64,000 nucleotides of DNA from Citrobacter freundii. Its GTDB lineage: Bacteria > Pseudomonadota > Gammaproteobacteria > Enterobacterales > Enterobacteriaceae. The position numbers were made by a program, and so were the translations under genes. Below the pieces are notes generated by a model. It saw nothing but the letters and a program-made list of their open reading frames with translations. It made no database searches and was not told the origin of the DNA. Position 1 is the stretch's first letter. The number at the start of each line of letters is the position of its first letter. The stretch covers positions 1-64,000 of the forward strand of contig NZ_JAALBX010000005.1 in the NCBI RefSeq assembly GCF_011077955.1, written 5' to 3'. Shown here piece by piece: positions 12,430 through 22,246 of this stretch.

Positions 12430-13897
12430 ATCCCGCAATACTGGAATGGCTTTGTCGTTTACGTAGCGCGATGCCGCCCATTGCCATGAGCAATATCATT
12501 CCCGCAAGCCATGGCAGTATATTTCCAAGATGCCCGGCGCGCATAAACGTCAGCACCAACATCAGTAACCACCCCCCCAGCATCGGTATCGCGGTGCGTT
12601 TCACGATTTCTACGGGTGACACGCCAGCAATCCCGGCTATGGCTATGATCACCCCCGCAATGGGCGAAAGCGTACGTCCAATTCCCGCCGAAAGCTGGAT
12701 CGGCAACATCATTACCGCAACATCGCTGCCGATATGTTTACTGATATCCGGCACCATGGGCGCGAATGAGAAAAAAGCGGCATTTCCAGACCCCATCAGC
12801 GCGGAAATTAAAAAGGTAATCAACGTCATTAACAGGATGATAGATGCTGCGCTTAATCCAAACTCGCCGGAAATATTCAAAAGCGCGTCAACTGCACCGG
12901 TGGCTTTGAGTCCTGCCGAGAACACTTCACCAGAAATTATCAGCGTGACGACGGTGGCGAAAACATTGCCCATGCTGTCGAAAACCCGCTGTAAGCCTGC
13001 CATGACCTCGCGCGCTTTCCGATACCGTAAATACTCACATACCAGGCTTATGAAGACACTGATAAGCACGGCGGTATCAAGCGTAATGCGCAGTGAGCTA
13101 AACGCCAGGCTGCTACAAAGCAACATGAGTACCAGCGGCAACATCGGCAGGAACATATACCACAGAGGCGCCGTCTGGTCGTCACTCCCGTTAACCGAGA
13201 CATTTATCTGCTGTGAAGCATCTTCCTGCTGGCGCTTATCAAAAAAGCGCTGCACCGCGACGTGAAGCACGGCGATAAACAACACGACCGGAACGACAAT
13301 CGGCAGTTGGTCGCGGACAAAATAGTCAACTACTTCAATACCTGCGGTTTTAGCAGCCAGTACAGAATTGCCTGAACTTGGTCCGAACTCGACAGCGCAG
13401 GTGCTGGCAATCACCGCCGCAACGGCAGCGCGGCTACAGCCAAGGCGTGTGAGCAGAGGATAAAGCGTCGCCATCAGCAATAAACCCAGCCCGGTGGCAC
13501 TGCTGATAAACAGGGATAAAAACGCCCCCAGTATCAACGCCAGACCCAAAAGCAAATAGGGAGAGTTAAGCTTTTGCAACGGGCTGGACGTCAGGCGTAC
13601 CAGCACCTGGCTTGCGCCAATGGCAGACATATAAACCGCAAAACCGCCGATAAGCATGATCTGCAAGCCCAGCCCGCCCAGGCGCACGCTCAACGTATCG
13701 CGGATAAACTCAAACGCGTCAAATGCGCTTACGCCCGTTGTTTTTTTAACCAGCGTAGTGATATCCATCATTCCGAAAAGTTGGGCAATAAACAGCAATG
13801 CCAGCCCCGTTAACAACAGCACGGCCTGCGGATTGTATTTTCTGAGAATCAGCCGCCCGGCAAAAATAACAGCGAGTAAAGCAATAAGTAACGACAT
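12428..13897 (-). CDS. DcuC-family anaerobic C4-dicarboxylate-type transporter
   Basis: A 489-residue polytopic membrane protein with about 12-14 hydrophobic segments and the DcuC family signature region (FISSATGLGLLLMATLYP; EFGPSSGNSVLAAKTAG). A cytoplasmic linker rich in charged and polar residues (RFFDKRQQEDASQQINVS) lies near the middle. The start MSLLIALLAVIF, ten bases after the dipeptidase stop codon, is chosen over an in-frame codon 96 bases upstream that would overlap that gene. The tight coupling to an isoaspartyl dipeptidase suggests uptake of a beta-aspartyl dipeptide or exchange of aspartate/C4 acids; the substrate is inferred, not known. Confidence 0.85.
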   Translation of the reverse strand: MSLLIALLAVIFAGRLILRKYNPQAVLLLTGLALLFIAQLFGMMDITTLVKKTTGVSAFDAFEFIRDTLSVRLGGLGLQIMLIGGFAVYMSAIGASQVLVRLTSSPLQKLNSPYLLLGLALILGAFLSLFISSATGLGLLLMATLYPLLTRLGCSRAAVAAVIASTCAVEFGPSSGNSVLAAKTAGIEVVDYFVRDQLPIVVPVVLFIAVLHVAVQRFFDKRQQEDASQQINVSVNGSDDQTAPLWYMFLPMLPLVLMLLCSSLAFSSLRITLDTAVLISVFISLVCEYLRYRKAREVMAGLQRVFDSMGNVFATVVTLIISGEVFSAGLKATGAVDALLNISGEFGLSAASIILLMTLITFLISALMGSGNAAFFSFAPMVPDISKHIGSDVAVMMLPIQLSAGIGRTLSPIAGVIIAIAGIAGVSPVEIVKRTAIPMLGGWLLMLVLTFMRAGHLGNILPWLAGMILLMAMGGIALRKRQSHSSIAG

Positions 13898-13907
13898 CGT
13901 CTGGCCC

Positions 13908-15041
13908 TCATTCAAAATTGCCGCGCACCAGGCATTCCCCTGCATCAAACATAAGTTGCCCGGCAGCGAAAGTTTGGTGGAGGGTGAGGTCATCGTTGAG
14001 CACGCAGAAATCAGCGCGCTCCCCGACGGCGATACGACCGCCGCTTATTCCTAACGAATTCGCGACATTTGACGTAAACATAGCGAGCGCTTGCTCAACG
14101 GGAATGCCTGCGTCAATAAGACGCGGCAGCAAACGGAGGTTGCCATCTACTGGCGCGGCGGAAAGCCCTTCCACCACACCGCTGGCATTGAAGCGCGGCA
14201 CACTGCCGTTACCATCGGAGCTGATTGTGATATTTTGCGCCGCTACCCCGGACTCCAGGGCATGAACGATAGCGTCTTCCTGCGGCGCATAACGACTGCC
14301 GCCCGAGGTAACATCAATCGTGCCGCCGCGTCGGGCAAACGCAATGGCCTGTTCAAATAACGGCGCGGTACGGGCGACATGCGTTGGGGAAAGGTGATGG
14401 ACAGGTAAGCCTGCTTCGCACAAGGCATTTAACGCATCAAACCCCTGCGCTAAGCTGCCAAGATGAATATGCAGCAGCCCTTTCTTACCCGCAAGCAACG
14501 CCGAGACGCGAATATCGCTTACCAGTCTTAACAATTCCTGCGTTGTGGGGAACGAGCCGCGATGGTCCGCGATAGCTATCTTCACACCCAGAATGGCAGG
14601 AATAAAAGCGATATCATCGCGGACATTGCCTGTGATGGTACGGGTAGGAAGCTCATAGGAGCCGGTATGCATAAATGCCCTGATACCTTCAAGATTGAGC
14701 GCCTGAACGTTGGCATACAGATCTTTTGGCGAACGGGAAATGCCGTCGGTTCCAAGCACACCTACGACGGTTGTGATGCCGGCTGCAATCAAACGGGTAA
14801 GACTGCAGGCGGGCGTACGGCTGGCAAATCCCGCTTCACCGCCGCCACCGATTAAATGAACGTGCTGATCGATAAAGCCCGGAACCAGCCATTTCCCGTT
14901 ACAGTCGACTGTGGTGACAGGGAAGGGCAGCGCGGGTGGCGCATTCTCAATACAGACAATCTTATCGCCGTACAATAAAACGGACTGTTTTCCTAAATCC
15001 TCTGGAGCAAAAACCCTGGCATTGGTCAGTAACGTAAACAT
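13908..15041 (-). CDS. Isoaspartyl (beta-aspartyl) dipeptidase, IadA family
   Basis: A 377-residue amidohydrolase-superfamily enzyme predicted to hydrolyse beta-aspartyl dipeptides formed from damaged proteins. The metal ligands are visible: DQHVH (His60, His62), the bridging lysine in GVKIAIADH (Lys154), His193, His221 and Asp276 (ISSDGNGS). The GGGGEAG loop after the HxH motif is typical of IadA. It is clearly diverged from E. coli IadA, so it is a paralogue-like member rather than the K-12 orthologue. It forms a two-gene unit with the transporter downstream and is divergent from a LysR gene 160 bases away, which is the likely regulator. Confidence 0.88.
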   Translation of the reverse strand: MFTLLTNARVFAPEDLGKQSVLLYGDKIVCIENAPPALPFPVTTVDCNGKWLVPGFIDQHVHLIGGGGEAGFASRTPACSLTRLIAAGITTVVGVLGTDGISRSPKDLYANVQALNLEGIRAFMHTGSYELPTRTITGNVRDDIAFIPAILGVKIAIADHRGSFPTTQELLRLVSDIRVSALLAGKKGLLHIHLGSLAQGFDALNALCEAGLPVHHLSPTHVARTAPLFEQAIAFARRGGTIDVTSGGSRYAPQEDAIVHALESGVAAQNITISSDGNGSVPRFNASGVVEGLSAAPVDGNLRLLPRLIDAGIPVEQALAMFTSNVANSLGISGGRIAVGERADFCVLNDDLTLHQTFAAGQLMFDAGECLVRGNFE

Positions 15042-15201
15042 ATTAAGCCTGTATTTTTTATGAAAGAGAGGTCAAATGTGGCGGTTGTTATCAAAGGCAG
15101 GACACCCCGGGCCGCTCAATAAAACGTAATGTTTTACTGTTTGTGTGGCTATTGCGGATTTAGTATCGAACGATACGGAAATGGCATAACGGGAAAACAA
15201 C

Positions 15202-16104
15202 ATGGACAGTAAGTGGCTGGAAGATTTTCTTAGCCTGAGCCGGCACGGTAACTTTTCTTTAGCAGCCCGGGAGCGATGCGTCTCCCAACCCGCGTTCAGC
15301 CGTCGCGTCAAGGCGCTGGAGGAAACCTTTGGGGCCCCGTTATTTGATCGAACGACGACGCCTGTAACCTTAACGCGCTATGGGGAACGGTTTGAACCCT
15401 ATGCCAGACATGTCATTTCAACCTTAAAAGAAGCGCAACGCGAGATTGCGGGCATGCTCCCGCAGACGGATAACACCATAGTTATGGTGAGCTTGCATAC
15501 GCTGTCGATTAATATCCTGCCTGACATGATTAATTATCTTCACCGCGCTTACCCTCAAGTGAGCTTTGCGGTAAATGCATGTATGCAGGGCATTGATAAC
15601 CATTTCAACGCGCTGCTTAATCGACAGATTGATATGTTAGTCACCTACGATCTGCTGCAGGCGCAGCCCTCACTTGAAACGGCTGAACACCTTAAACGTA
15701 CCGTGTGGCGGTATGAACGGTTTATTCCAGTGATGGCCGCGCCGCTGTTAGCGCAGATTTCCGATGAGCGCAGCCCCATTCCCTGGTTACGCTATAGTGA
15801 TTACACGTTCGTGCAGAAAATTATCGCGCCCGCGGAGCAGCAAGTCGCCTCCAGACTCAAACCTGTATTCGAAAGCGGATTAAGCGAAAGCATTCGTGAA
15901 ATGGTTTTACGCGGCATGGGATTGGCCTGGTTGCCTGAATCAATGGTTGCTGAGGAGCTTGCTTGTGGAAAATTGGTCCAGCTGTGGTCAGATAACAAGG
16001 CAAGGCAGCGCGAGATAGCGATTGTGATTTGGTGTCAACGGCAGGAAAATCGACCAATTCTTAACCTTTGCTGGGAGAAATTGTCCCGAAAGTCACAAGG
16101 TTGA
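15202..16104 (+). CDS. LysR-family regulator (HypT/YjiE-like) of the dipeptidase island
   Basis: A 300-residue LysR-type regulator. The winged helix-turn-helix is at residues 1-60 (FLSLSRHGNFSLAARERCVS, then QPAFSRRVKALEE) and the effector-binding domain follows (GLSESIREMVLRGMGLAWLP in the C-terminal half). The N-terminal pattern WLEDFLSLSRHGNFS resembles HypT (YjiE), which in E. coli is the neighbour of iadA. The same gene partnership here supports a shared role. It is divergently transcribed from the dipeptidase, the standard LysR arrangement. Confidence 0.85.
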   Translation: MDSKWLEDFLSLSRHGNFSLAARERCVSQPAFSRRVKALEETFGAPLFDRTTTPVTLTRYGERFEPYARHVISTLKEAQREIAGMLPQTDNTIVMVSLHTLSINILPDMINYLHRAYPQVSFAVNACMQGIDNHFNALLNRQIDMLVTYDLLQAQPSLETAEHLKRTVWRYERFIPVMAAPLLAQISDERSPIPWLRYSDYTFVQKIIAPAEQQVASRLKPVFESGLSESIREMVLRGMGLAWLPESMVAEELACGKLVQLWSDNKARQREIAIVIWCQRQENRPILNLCWEKLSRKSQG

Positions 16105-16264
16105 TGTTTTTTTCCGCAAACGAACCAGGAAGATGAAAATGGTCTTGCGCGCTACCCTGGCTTTAGTTAGTATTCACACCCGCTTCAGTGGGGAATGACA
16201 AACGCCTCCCACTTTACTTGGTGAAGCATTGGTATGCGGTTAACCCGCAAGGAACAGGTTGATT

Positions 16265-16597
16265 ATGTACGAAGCTCTTTTGGTAGTTTTCCTTATTGTA
16301 GCCATTGCCCTGGTGGGTTTTATCATGCTGCAACAAGGTAAAGGCGCTGATATGGGAGCCTCCTTCGGAGCAGGCGCTTCCGCCACGCTGTTCGGTTCAA
16401 GTGGTTCTGGTAACTTCATGACCCGTATGACAGCTATTCTGGCGACGCTGTTCTTCATCATCAGTCTGGCTCTGGGTAATATCAATACTCATAAAACCGG
16501 TAAAGGAAGCGAGTGGGATAACCTGAATGCTCCGGCTCAAACGGAGAAAGCTCAGGACGCAGCGCCGGCTAAACCGACCAGCGATATCCCGCAGTAA
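16265..16597 (+). CDS. secG: Protein translocase subunit SecG
   Basis: A 110-residue inner-membrane component of SecYEG with two transmembrane helices (about 2-20 and 55-75) separated by the conserved loop LQQGKGADMGASFGAGAS. The C-terminal tail is polar (PAKPTSDIPQ). The start MYEALLVVFLIV matches E. coli; two codons of upstream frame are discarded. tRNA-Leu follows 43 bases downstream, probably on the same transcript. Confidence 0.97.
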   Translation: MYEALLVVFLIVAIALVGFIMLQQGKGADMGASFGAGASATLFGSSGSGNFMTRMTAILATLFFIISLALGNINTHKTGKGSEWDNLNAPAQTEKAQDAAPAKPTSDIPQ

Positions 16598-16640
16598 GTT
16601 GTCAGCTTCAGTACGGTATCGACAATGCCGTACACTAAGT

Positions 16641-16727
16641 GCCGAGGTGGTGGAATTGGTAGACACGCTACCTTGAGGTGGTAGTGCCCGATTGGGCTTA
16701 CGGGTTCAAGTCCCGTCCTCGGTACCA
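16641..16727 (+). tRNA. leuU: tRNA-Leu (GAG anticodon)
   Basis: An 87-base class II tRNA with an encoded 3' CCA. The acceptor arms GCCGAGG and CCTCGGT pair, the T loop is GTTCAAGTC, the long variable arm is TGCCCGATTGGGCTTAC, and the anticodon is GAG. It follows secG as in E. coli. Confidence 0.97.
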
Positions 16728-16786
16728 AATCTTAGCAGTATTTGCAATTTAAACGTTTTAGGCGTAGTATTTGCCACGTTTTCGGA

Positions 16787-16863
<77 letters not shown>

Positions 16864-16989
16864 CTTTCCCTGAAAGTTTTTTTTCAAATATACTGTGATG
16901 AGCGGTGACGCTTTTCACTATGGCTTTTGAAAGAGAATTCTCTCGGAAGTGTCCGGGTCGCATTAGCGACTTACAGGGTTCAGTTATTA

Positions 16990-17016
16990 AAAGCCCCGAT
17001 TTATCGGGGTTTTTTG
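16990..17016 (+). terminator. Terminator between metY and rimP
   Basis: A hairpin with AAGCCCCGAT paired to ATCGGGGTTT and a run of T, 127 bases after metY. It should cut transcription from the metY promoter and so set the ratio of tRNA to rimP-nusA message. Confidence 0.8.
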
Positions 17017-17074
17017 TTATCTGAGTTAATAATAACTGGGCTTTATGCCCTTTTTTTATGTCTTGGGGGTGGGC

Positions 17075-17527
17075 TTGTCCACATTAGAGCAAAAATTAAC
17101 AGAGATGATTACAGCGCCGGTGGAAGCACTGGGCTATGAACTTGTCGGCATCGAGTTTCTTCGTGGTCGCACATCGACGCTACGCATCTATATTGATAGT
17201 GAAGATGGCATCAATGTTGACGATTGTGCTGATGTGAGCCACCAGGTGAGTGCTGTACTCGACGTCGAAGATCCGATCACTGTGGCATACAACCTGGAAG
17301 TTTCCTCGCCAGGTCTTGACCGTCCGCTGTTTACCGCTGAGCACTACACCCGTTTTATTGGCGAAGAAGTGACCGTAGTGCTGCGTATGGCAGTACAAAA
17401 TCGCCGTAAATGGCAGGGTGTCATCAAAGCCGTTGAGGGCGAGATGATCACGGTAACGGTTGAGGGAAAAGACGAAGTGTTCGCACTGAGTAATATTCAG
17501 AAAGCGAATCTGGTTCCCCATTTTTAA
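17075..17527 (+). CDS. rimP: Ribosome maturation factor RimP
   Basis: A 150-residue RimP needed for late 30S maturation. It has the two-domain fold: an N-terminal alpha/beta domain ([12 protein letters not shown]) and a C-terminal SH3-like domain. [12 protein letters not shown] at about 85-96 is the family signature. I take TTG at 17075 as the start because [15 protein letters not shown] matches the family and a GGGGGTGGG stretch lies just upstream; the longer ATG frame from 17045 adds unconserved residues. nusA follows after 26 bases. Confidence 0.95.
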   Translation: MSTLEQKLTEMITAPVEALGYELVGIEFLRGRTSTLRIYIDSEDGINVDDCADVSHQVSAVLDVEDPITVAYNLEVSSPGLDRPLFTAEHYTRFIGEEVTVVLRMAVQNRRKWQGVIKAVEGEMITVTVEGKDEVFALSNIQKANLVPHF

Positions 17528-17553
17528 CAGTCTGGATTGAGGCGAAGCCCAGG

Positions 17554-19041
17554 ATGAACAAAGAAATTTTGGCTGTTGTTGAAGCTGTTTCTAACGAAAA
17601 AGCGGTTCCGCGCGAAAAGATTTTCGAAGCGCTGGAAAGTGCCCTGGCCACGGCAACCAAGAAAAAATACGAACAAGAAATCGATGTACGCGTAAGCATC
17701 GATCGTAAAAGTGGTGATTTTGAAACATTCCGCCGCTGGATGGTTGTTGAAGAAGTGACGCAACCGACCCGTGAAATCACCTTAGAAGCCGCGCAGTATG
17801 AAGATCCGAACTTCACCGTGGGCGACTATGTAGAAGATGAGATTGAATCGGTCACTTTCGACCGTATTACGACCCAGACCGCGAAACAGGTCATCGTACA
17901 GAAAGTACGTGAAGCCGAGCGCGCGATGGTCGTCGATCAGTTCCGCCAACATGAAGGCGAAATCATCACTGGTGTGGTGAAGAAAGTTAATCGCGACAAT
18001 ATCAGCCTTGATCTGGGGAGTAACGCTGAAGCCGTTATTCTTCGTGAAGATATGTTACCTCGCGAAAACTTCCGCCCGGGCGACCGTATTCGTGGCGTTC
18101 TTTATTCAGTACGCCCGGAAGCACGTGGTGCGCAACTGTTTGTCACCCGTTCCAAACCGGAAATGCTGATTGAATTGTTCCGCATCGAAGTGCCGGAAAT
18201 TGGCGAAGAAGTGATTGAAATTAAAGCAGCCGCTCGCGATCCGGGTTCACGTGCGAAAATCGCCGTGAAAACCAACGATAAGCGTATTGATCCGGTCGGC
18301 GCTTGTGTCGGTATGCGCGGCGCGCGCGTTCAGGCTGTGTCTACTGAGCTTGGCGGCGAGCGTATCGACATCGTGCTTTGGGACGATAACCCGGCACAGT
18401 TTGTCATTAATGCGATGGCGCCGGCAGATGTTGCCTCTATCGTTGTCGATGAAGACAAACACACCATGGATATCGCAGTTGAAGCCGGAAATCTGGCACA
18501 AGCGATCGGTCGTAACGGTCAGAACGTACGTCTTGCCTCGCAATTAAGCGGGTGGGAACTCAACGTTATGACAGTTGAAGATCTGCAAGCGAAACACCAG
18601 GCCGAAGCGCATGCCGCTATCGATATCTTCACAAAGCATCTTGATATTGATGAAGATTTCGCTACGGTACTGGTTGAGGAAGGTTTCTCCTCGCTTGAAG
18701 AACTCGCTTACGTACCGATGAAAGAGCTGCTTGAAATCGACGGTCTGGATGAAGCGACCGTTGAAGCATTGCGCGAACGTGCCAAAAACGCACTCACGAC
18801 GCTGGCATTGGCTCAGGAAGAAAGCCTTGGCGATAAGAAGCCGAGCGAAGATCTTTTAAACCTGGAAGGGATGGATCGTTCTCTTGCCTGGAAGTTAGCT
18901 GCTCGTGGGGTTTGTACGCTGGAAGACCTCGCTGAACAAGGTGTTGACGACCTTGCAGATATTGAGGAATTGACCGATGAGAAAGCTGGTGAGCTTATCA
19001 TGGCCGCTCGTAATATCTGTTGGTTTGGTGACGAAGCGTAA
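17554..19041 (+). CDS. nusA: Transcription termination/antitermination factor NusA
   Basis: A 495-residue NusA: the N-terminal RNA-polymerase-binding domain (1-125), S1 domain (about 135-200, [15 protein letters not shown]), KH1 and KH2 ([12 protein letters not shown] and [15 protein letters not shown]), and two C-terminal acidic repeats (about 364-495). It promotes pausing and hairpin-dependent termination and joins Nus/lambda-N type antitermination complexes. Length equals E. coli. It lies in the metY operon, 24 bases upstream of infB. Confidence 0.98.
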   Translation: MNKEILAVVEAVSNEKAVPREKIFEALESALATATKKKYEQEIDVRVSIDRKSGDFETFRRWMVVEEVTQPTREITLEAAQYEDPNFTVGDYVEDEIESVTFDRITTQTAKQVIVQKVREAERAMVVDQFRQHEGEIITGVVKKVNRDNISLDLGSNAEAVILREDMLPRENFRPGDRIRGVLYSVRPEARGAQLFVTRSKPEMLIELFRIEVPEIGEEVIEIKAAARDPGSRAKIAVKTNDKRIDPVGACVGMRGARVQAVSTELGGERIDIVLWDDNPAQFVINAMAPADVASIVVDEDKHTMDIAVEAGNLAQAIGRNGQNVRLASQLSGWELNVMTVEDLQAKHQAEAHAAIDIFTKHLDIDEDFATVLVEEGFSSLEELAYVPMKELLEIDGLDEATVEALRERAKNALTTLALAQEESLGDKKPSEDLLNLEGMDRSLAWKLAARGVCTLEDLAEQGVDDLADIEELTDEKAGELIMAARNICWFGDEA

Positions 19042-19065
19042 TAAACTGTAGCAGGAAGGAACAGC

Positions 19066-21777
19066 ATGACTGATGTAACCGTAAAAGCGCTGGCCGCAGA
19101 GATTCAGACCTCGGTGGACCGCCTGGTACAGCAATTCGCTGATGCAGGGATCCCCAAGTCTTCTGAAGACTCTGTGACGGCGCAAGAGAAGCAAACTTTA
19201 CTGGCCCACCTGAACCGTGAACACGGTTCGGCGCCGGATAAGTTGACATTACAGCGCAAAACGCGCAGTACTTTAAGCATTCAAGGTACCGGTGGTAAGA
19301 GCAAATCGGTACAGATCGAAGTCCGCAAGAAACGCACCTTTGTAAAACGTGATCCGGCTGAGGCAGAACGCCTTGCCGCGGAAGAGCAAGCGCAGCGTGA
19401 AGCGGAAGAGCAGGCCCAACGTGAAGCAGAGGAAGCTGCAAAGCGCGAGGCTCAGGAAAAAGCAAAGCGTGAAGCACAAGAGAAAGCGAAACGCGAAGCA
19501 GACGAAAAGGCTAAACGTGAGCTTGCCGACCAAGCAAAACGCGAAGCTGCGGAAAATAGTAAAGTGAGCAATCAACAAACTGACGAAGCAACCAAGGCCG
19601 CTCAGGCTGAAAAAGCCCGCCGTGAAGCAGAAGCTAATGAGCTTAAGCGCAAGGCTGAAGAAGAAGCGCGTCGTAAACTCGAAGAAAACGCTCGCCGTGT
19701 TGCTGAAGAGGCACGCCGTATGGCTGAAGAAAACGCAGCGGGTTGGACCAGCACTGAAACCGTAGAAGAAGACAAGAGTGATTACCATGTCACTACGTCT
19801 CAACACGCACGTCAGGCTGAAGATGACAGCGATCGTGAAGTCGAAGGCGGCCGCGGCCGTGTCCGTAACACTAAAGTTGCCCGTCAGAAAAAAGGCAATA
19901 AACACGCTGAATCTAAAGCCGATCGCGAAGAAGCTCGCGCCGCCGTTCGTGGCGGTAAAGGCGGCAAGCGTAAAGGCAGCGCGCTACAGCAAGGCTTTAA
20001 CAAGCCGGCTCAGGCCGTTAACCGTGACGTAGTCATCGGCGAAACTATCTCTGTTGGCGAACTGGCTAACAAGATGGCGGTGAAAGGTTCTCAGGTCATC
20101 AAAGCGATGATGAAACTGGGCGCTATGGCTACCATCAACCAGGTTATCGACCAGGAAACGGCACAGCTTGTCGCAGAAGAGATGGGCCATAAAGTTATCC
20201 TGCGTCGTGAAAATGAGCTGGAAGAAGCGGTAATGAGTGACCGTGACACAGGTGCTGCCGCAGCCGAAGTGCGCGCACCGGTTGTGACCATTATGGGTCA
20301 CGTTGACCACGGTAAAACCTCACTGCTTGACTACATTCGTTCAACGAAAGTGGCCTCCGGTGAAGCGGGTGGCATTACCCAGCACATCGGTGCTTACCAC
20401 GTTGAAACTGACAACGGCATGATCACCTTCCTGGATACCCCGGGTCACGCCGCGTTTACCGCGATGCGTGCACGTGGTGCCCAGGCGACGGATATCGTGG
20501 TTCTGGTTGTTGCTGCTGATGACGGCGTAATGCCGCAAACCATCGAAGCTATCCAGCACGCGAAAGCGGCGAAGGTGCCGGTTGTGGTTGCAGTGAACAA
20601 GATTGATAAACCGGAAGCCGATCCCGATCGCGTTAAGAATGAGCTGTCTCAGTACGGCATCATGCCAGAAGAGTGGGGCGGTGAAAGCCAGTTCATCCAT
20701 GTTTCTGCGAAAGCAGGTACCGGTATTGACGAACTGCTTGACGCTATCCTGCTGCAGGCTGAAGTTCTCGAACTGAAAGCCGTGCGTAAAGGCATGGCAA
20801 GCGGCGTGGTTATCGAATCCTTCCTGGATAAAGGTCGTGGCCCGGTTGCCAGCGTCCTGGTTCGCGAAGGTACGCTGAACAAAGGCGATATCGTGCTGTG
20901 CGGCTTTGAATATGGCCGTGTACGTGCGATGCGTGACGAACTGGGTCGCGAAGTGTCTGAAGCAGGTCCGTCAATTCCGGTCGAAATCCTGGGGCTGTCC
21001 GGCGTTCCGGCTGCGGGCGACGAAGTGACTGTCGTTCGTGACGAGAAGAAAGCGCGTGAAGTGGCTCTCTATCGTCAGGGTAAATTCCGTGAAGTTAAAC
21101 TGGCTCGCCAGCAGAAATCTAAACTGGAAAACATGTTCGCCAACATGACCGAAGGCGAAGTGTCCGAAGTGAACATCGTGCTGAAAGCCGACGTTCAGGG
21201 TTCTGTCGAGGCAATTACCGATTCGCTGCTGAAACTCTCCACCGACGAAGTGAAGGTGAAGATTATTGGTTCTGGCGTAGGTGGCATCACCGAGACCGAT
21301 GCGACGCTTGCTACCGCTTCCAATGCGATTCTGGTTGGCTTCAACGTGCGTGCTGATGCTTCTGCCCGTCGCGTTATCGAAGCGGAAAGCCTGGATCTGC
21401 GCTACTACTCCGTCATCTATAACTTGATTGATGAAGTAAAAGCAGCGATGAGCGGCATGCTGTCTCCGGAACTGAAACAGCAGATCATCGGTCTGGCTGA
21501 AGTTCGTGACGTGTTCAAATCACCGAAATTTGGCGCAATCGCGGGCTGTATGGTTACCGAAGGCACGATTAAACGTCATAACCCAATCCGCGTACTGCGT
21601 GACAACGTGGTTATCTATGAAGGCGAGCTGGAATCCCTGCGCCGCTTCAAAGATGACGTTAACGAAGTCCGTAACGGTATGGAATGTGGTATCGGCGTGA
21701 AGAACTACAACGACGTTCGCGTTGGCGATATGATCGAAGTCTTCGAAGTAATTGAGATTAAACGTACCATTGCTTAA
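19066..21777 (+). CDS. infB: Translation initiation factor IF-2
   Basis: A 903-residue IF-2 that delivers fMet-tRNA to the 30S subunit and promotes subunit joining. The N-terminal IF2N domain is at 1-52, followed by a long charged repeat-rich linker (about 104-260, dominated by [16 protein letters not shown] and QEKAKREA units), a second IF2N (about 320-370), then the G domain with GHVDHGKTS (about 411), DTPGH and NKID, and the C-terminal tRNA-binding domains. It is some 13 residues longer than E. coli IF-2, the difference lying in the repeats. An internal GTG start for IF2-2 is retained at 19564, but the AUG used for IF2-3 in E. coli is not. Confidence 0.98.
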   Translation: MTDVTVKALAAEIQTSVDRLVQQFADAGIPKSSEDSVTAQEKQTLLAHLNREHGSAPDKLTLQRKTRSTLSIQGTGGKSKSVQIEVRKKRTFVKRDPAEAERLAAEEQAQREAEEQAQREAEEAAKREAQEKAKREAQEKAKREADEKAKRELADQAKREAAENSKVSNQQTDEATKAAQAEKARREAEANELKRKAEEEARRKLEENARRVAEEARRMAEENAAGWTSTETVEEDKSDYHVTTSQHARQAEDDSDREVEGGRGRVRNTKVARQKKGNKHAESKADREEARAAVRGGKGGKRKGSALQQGFNKPAQAVNRDVVIGETISVGELANKMAVKGSQVIKAMMKLGAMATINQVIDQETAQLVAEEMGHKVILRRENELEEAVMSDRDTGAAAAEVRAPVVTIMGHVDHGKTSLLDYIRSTKVASGEAGGITQHIGAYHVETDNGMITFLDTPGHAAFTAMRARGAQATDIVVLVVAADDGVMPQTIEAIQHAKAAKVPVVVAVNKIDKPEADPDRVKNELSQYGIMPEEWGGESQFIHVSAKAGTGIDELLDAILLQAEVLELKAVRKGMASGVVIESFLDKGRGPVASVLVREGTLNKGDIVLCGFEYGRVRAMRDELGREVSEAGPSIPVEILGLSGVPAAGDEVTVVRDEKKAREVALYRQGKFREVKLARQQKSKLENMFANMTEGEVSEVNIVLKADVQGSVEAITDSLLKLSTDEVKVKIIGSGVGGITETDATLATASNAILVGFNVRADASARRVIEAESLDLRYYSVIYNLIDEVKAAMSGMLSPELKQQIIGLAEVRDVFKSPKFGAIAGCMVTEGTIKRHNPIRVLRDNVVIYEGELESLRRFKDDVNEVRNGMECGIGVKNYNDVRVGDMIEVFEVIEIKRTIA
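19564..19566 (+). promoter_or_regulatory. Internal in-frame GTG start of infB (IF2-2)
   Basis: In E. coli infB a GUG at codon 158 (in VSNQQ) starts the shorter isoform IF2-2 and an AUG seven codons later starts IF2-3. Here the GTG with the same following residues, [11 protein letters not shown], is at codon 167. The position of the second start encodes Glu-Ala with no Met, so only IF2-2 is predicted. The motif is seen directly; isoform use is inferred from E. coli. Confidence 0.6.
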
Positions 21778-21844
21778 TCAAGCCGATGTGACTGCTTAAT
21801 TTTAGGGGGGCCGAGTGCCCCCCGATTTGTCTGGAGATTTTAAT

Positions 21845-22246
21845 ATGGCGAAAGAATTTGGCCGCTCGCAGCGGGTCGCTCAGGAAATGCAAAAAGAGAT
21901 TGCTATCATCCTGCAGCGGGAAATTAAAGATCCGCGTTTAGGCCTGATGACGACCGTATCCGGTGTAGAAGTCTCGCGCGATCTGGCCTATGCCAAAGTA
22001 TTTGTAACCTTCCTGAATGACAAAGACGAAGATGCCATTAAAGCCGGTATTAAAGCGCTTCAGGATGCTTCTGGTTTTATCCGTACTTTGCTTGGTAAAG
22101 CGATGCGTTTGCGCATTGTGCCGGAACTGACCTTCTTCTATGACAACTCATTGGTTGAAGGGATGCGCATGTCTAACCTGGTGAGCAATGTCATCAGAGA
22201 CGACGAGGCGCGTCGCGTTAATCCGGACGACAGCAAGGAGGATTAA
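21845..22246 (+). CDS. rbfA: 30S ribosome-binding factor RbfA
   Basis: A 133-residue KH-fold cold-shock protein that binds free 30S subunits near helix 1 of 16S rRNA and assists processing. It starts [18 protein letters not shown], as in E. coli; the earlier in-frame start is rejected. Conserved [19 protein letters not shown] is at about 34-52. Its stop codon shares a base with the truB start (TAATG), so the two are coupled. Confidence 0.97.
   Translation: MAKEFGRSQRVAQEMQKEIAIILQREIKDPRLGLMTTVSGVEVSRDLAYAKVFVTFLNDKDEDAIKAGIKALQDASGFIRTLLGKAMRLRIVPELTFFYDNSLVEGMRMSNLVSNVIRDDEARRVNPDDSKED

Noticed and set aside
19390-19740. Regularly spaced DNA repeats resembling a CRISPR array
   Set aside because: The repeats are in frame with infB and encode the charged IF-2 linker; there are no unique spacers.
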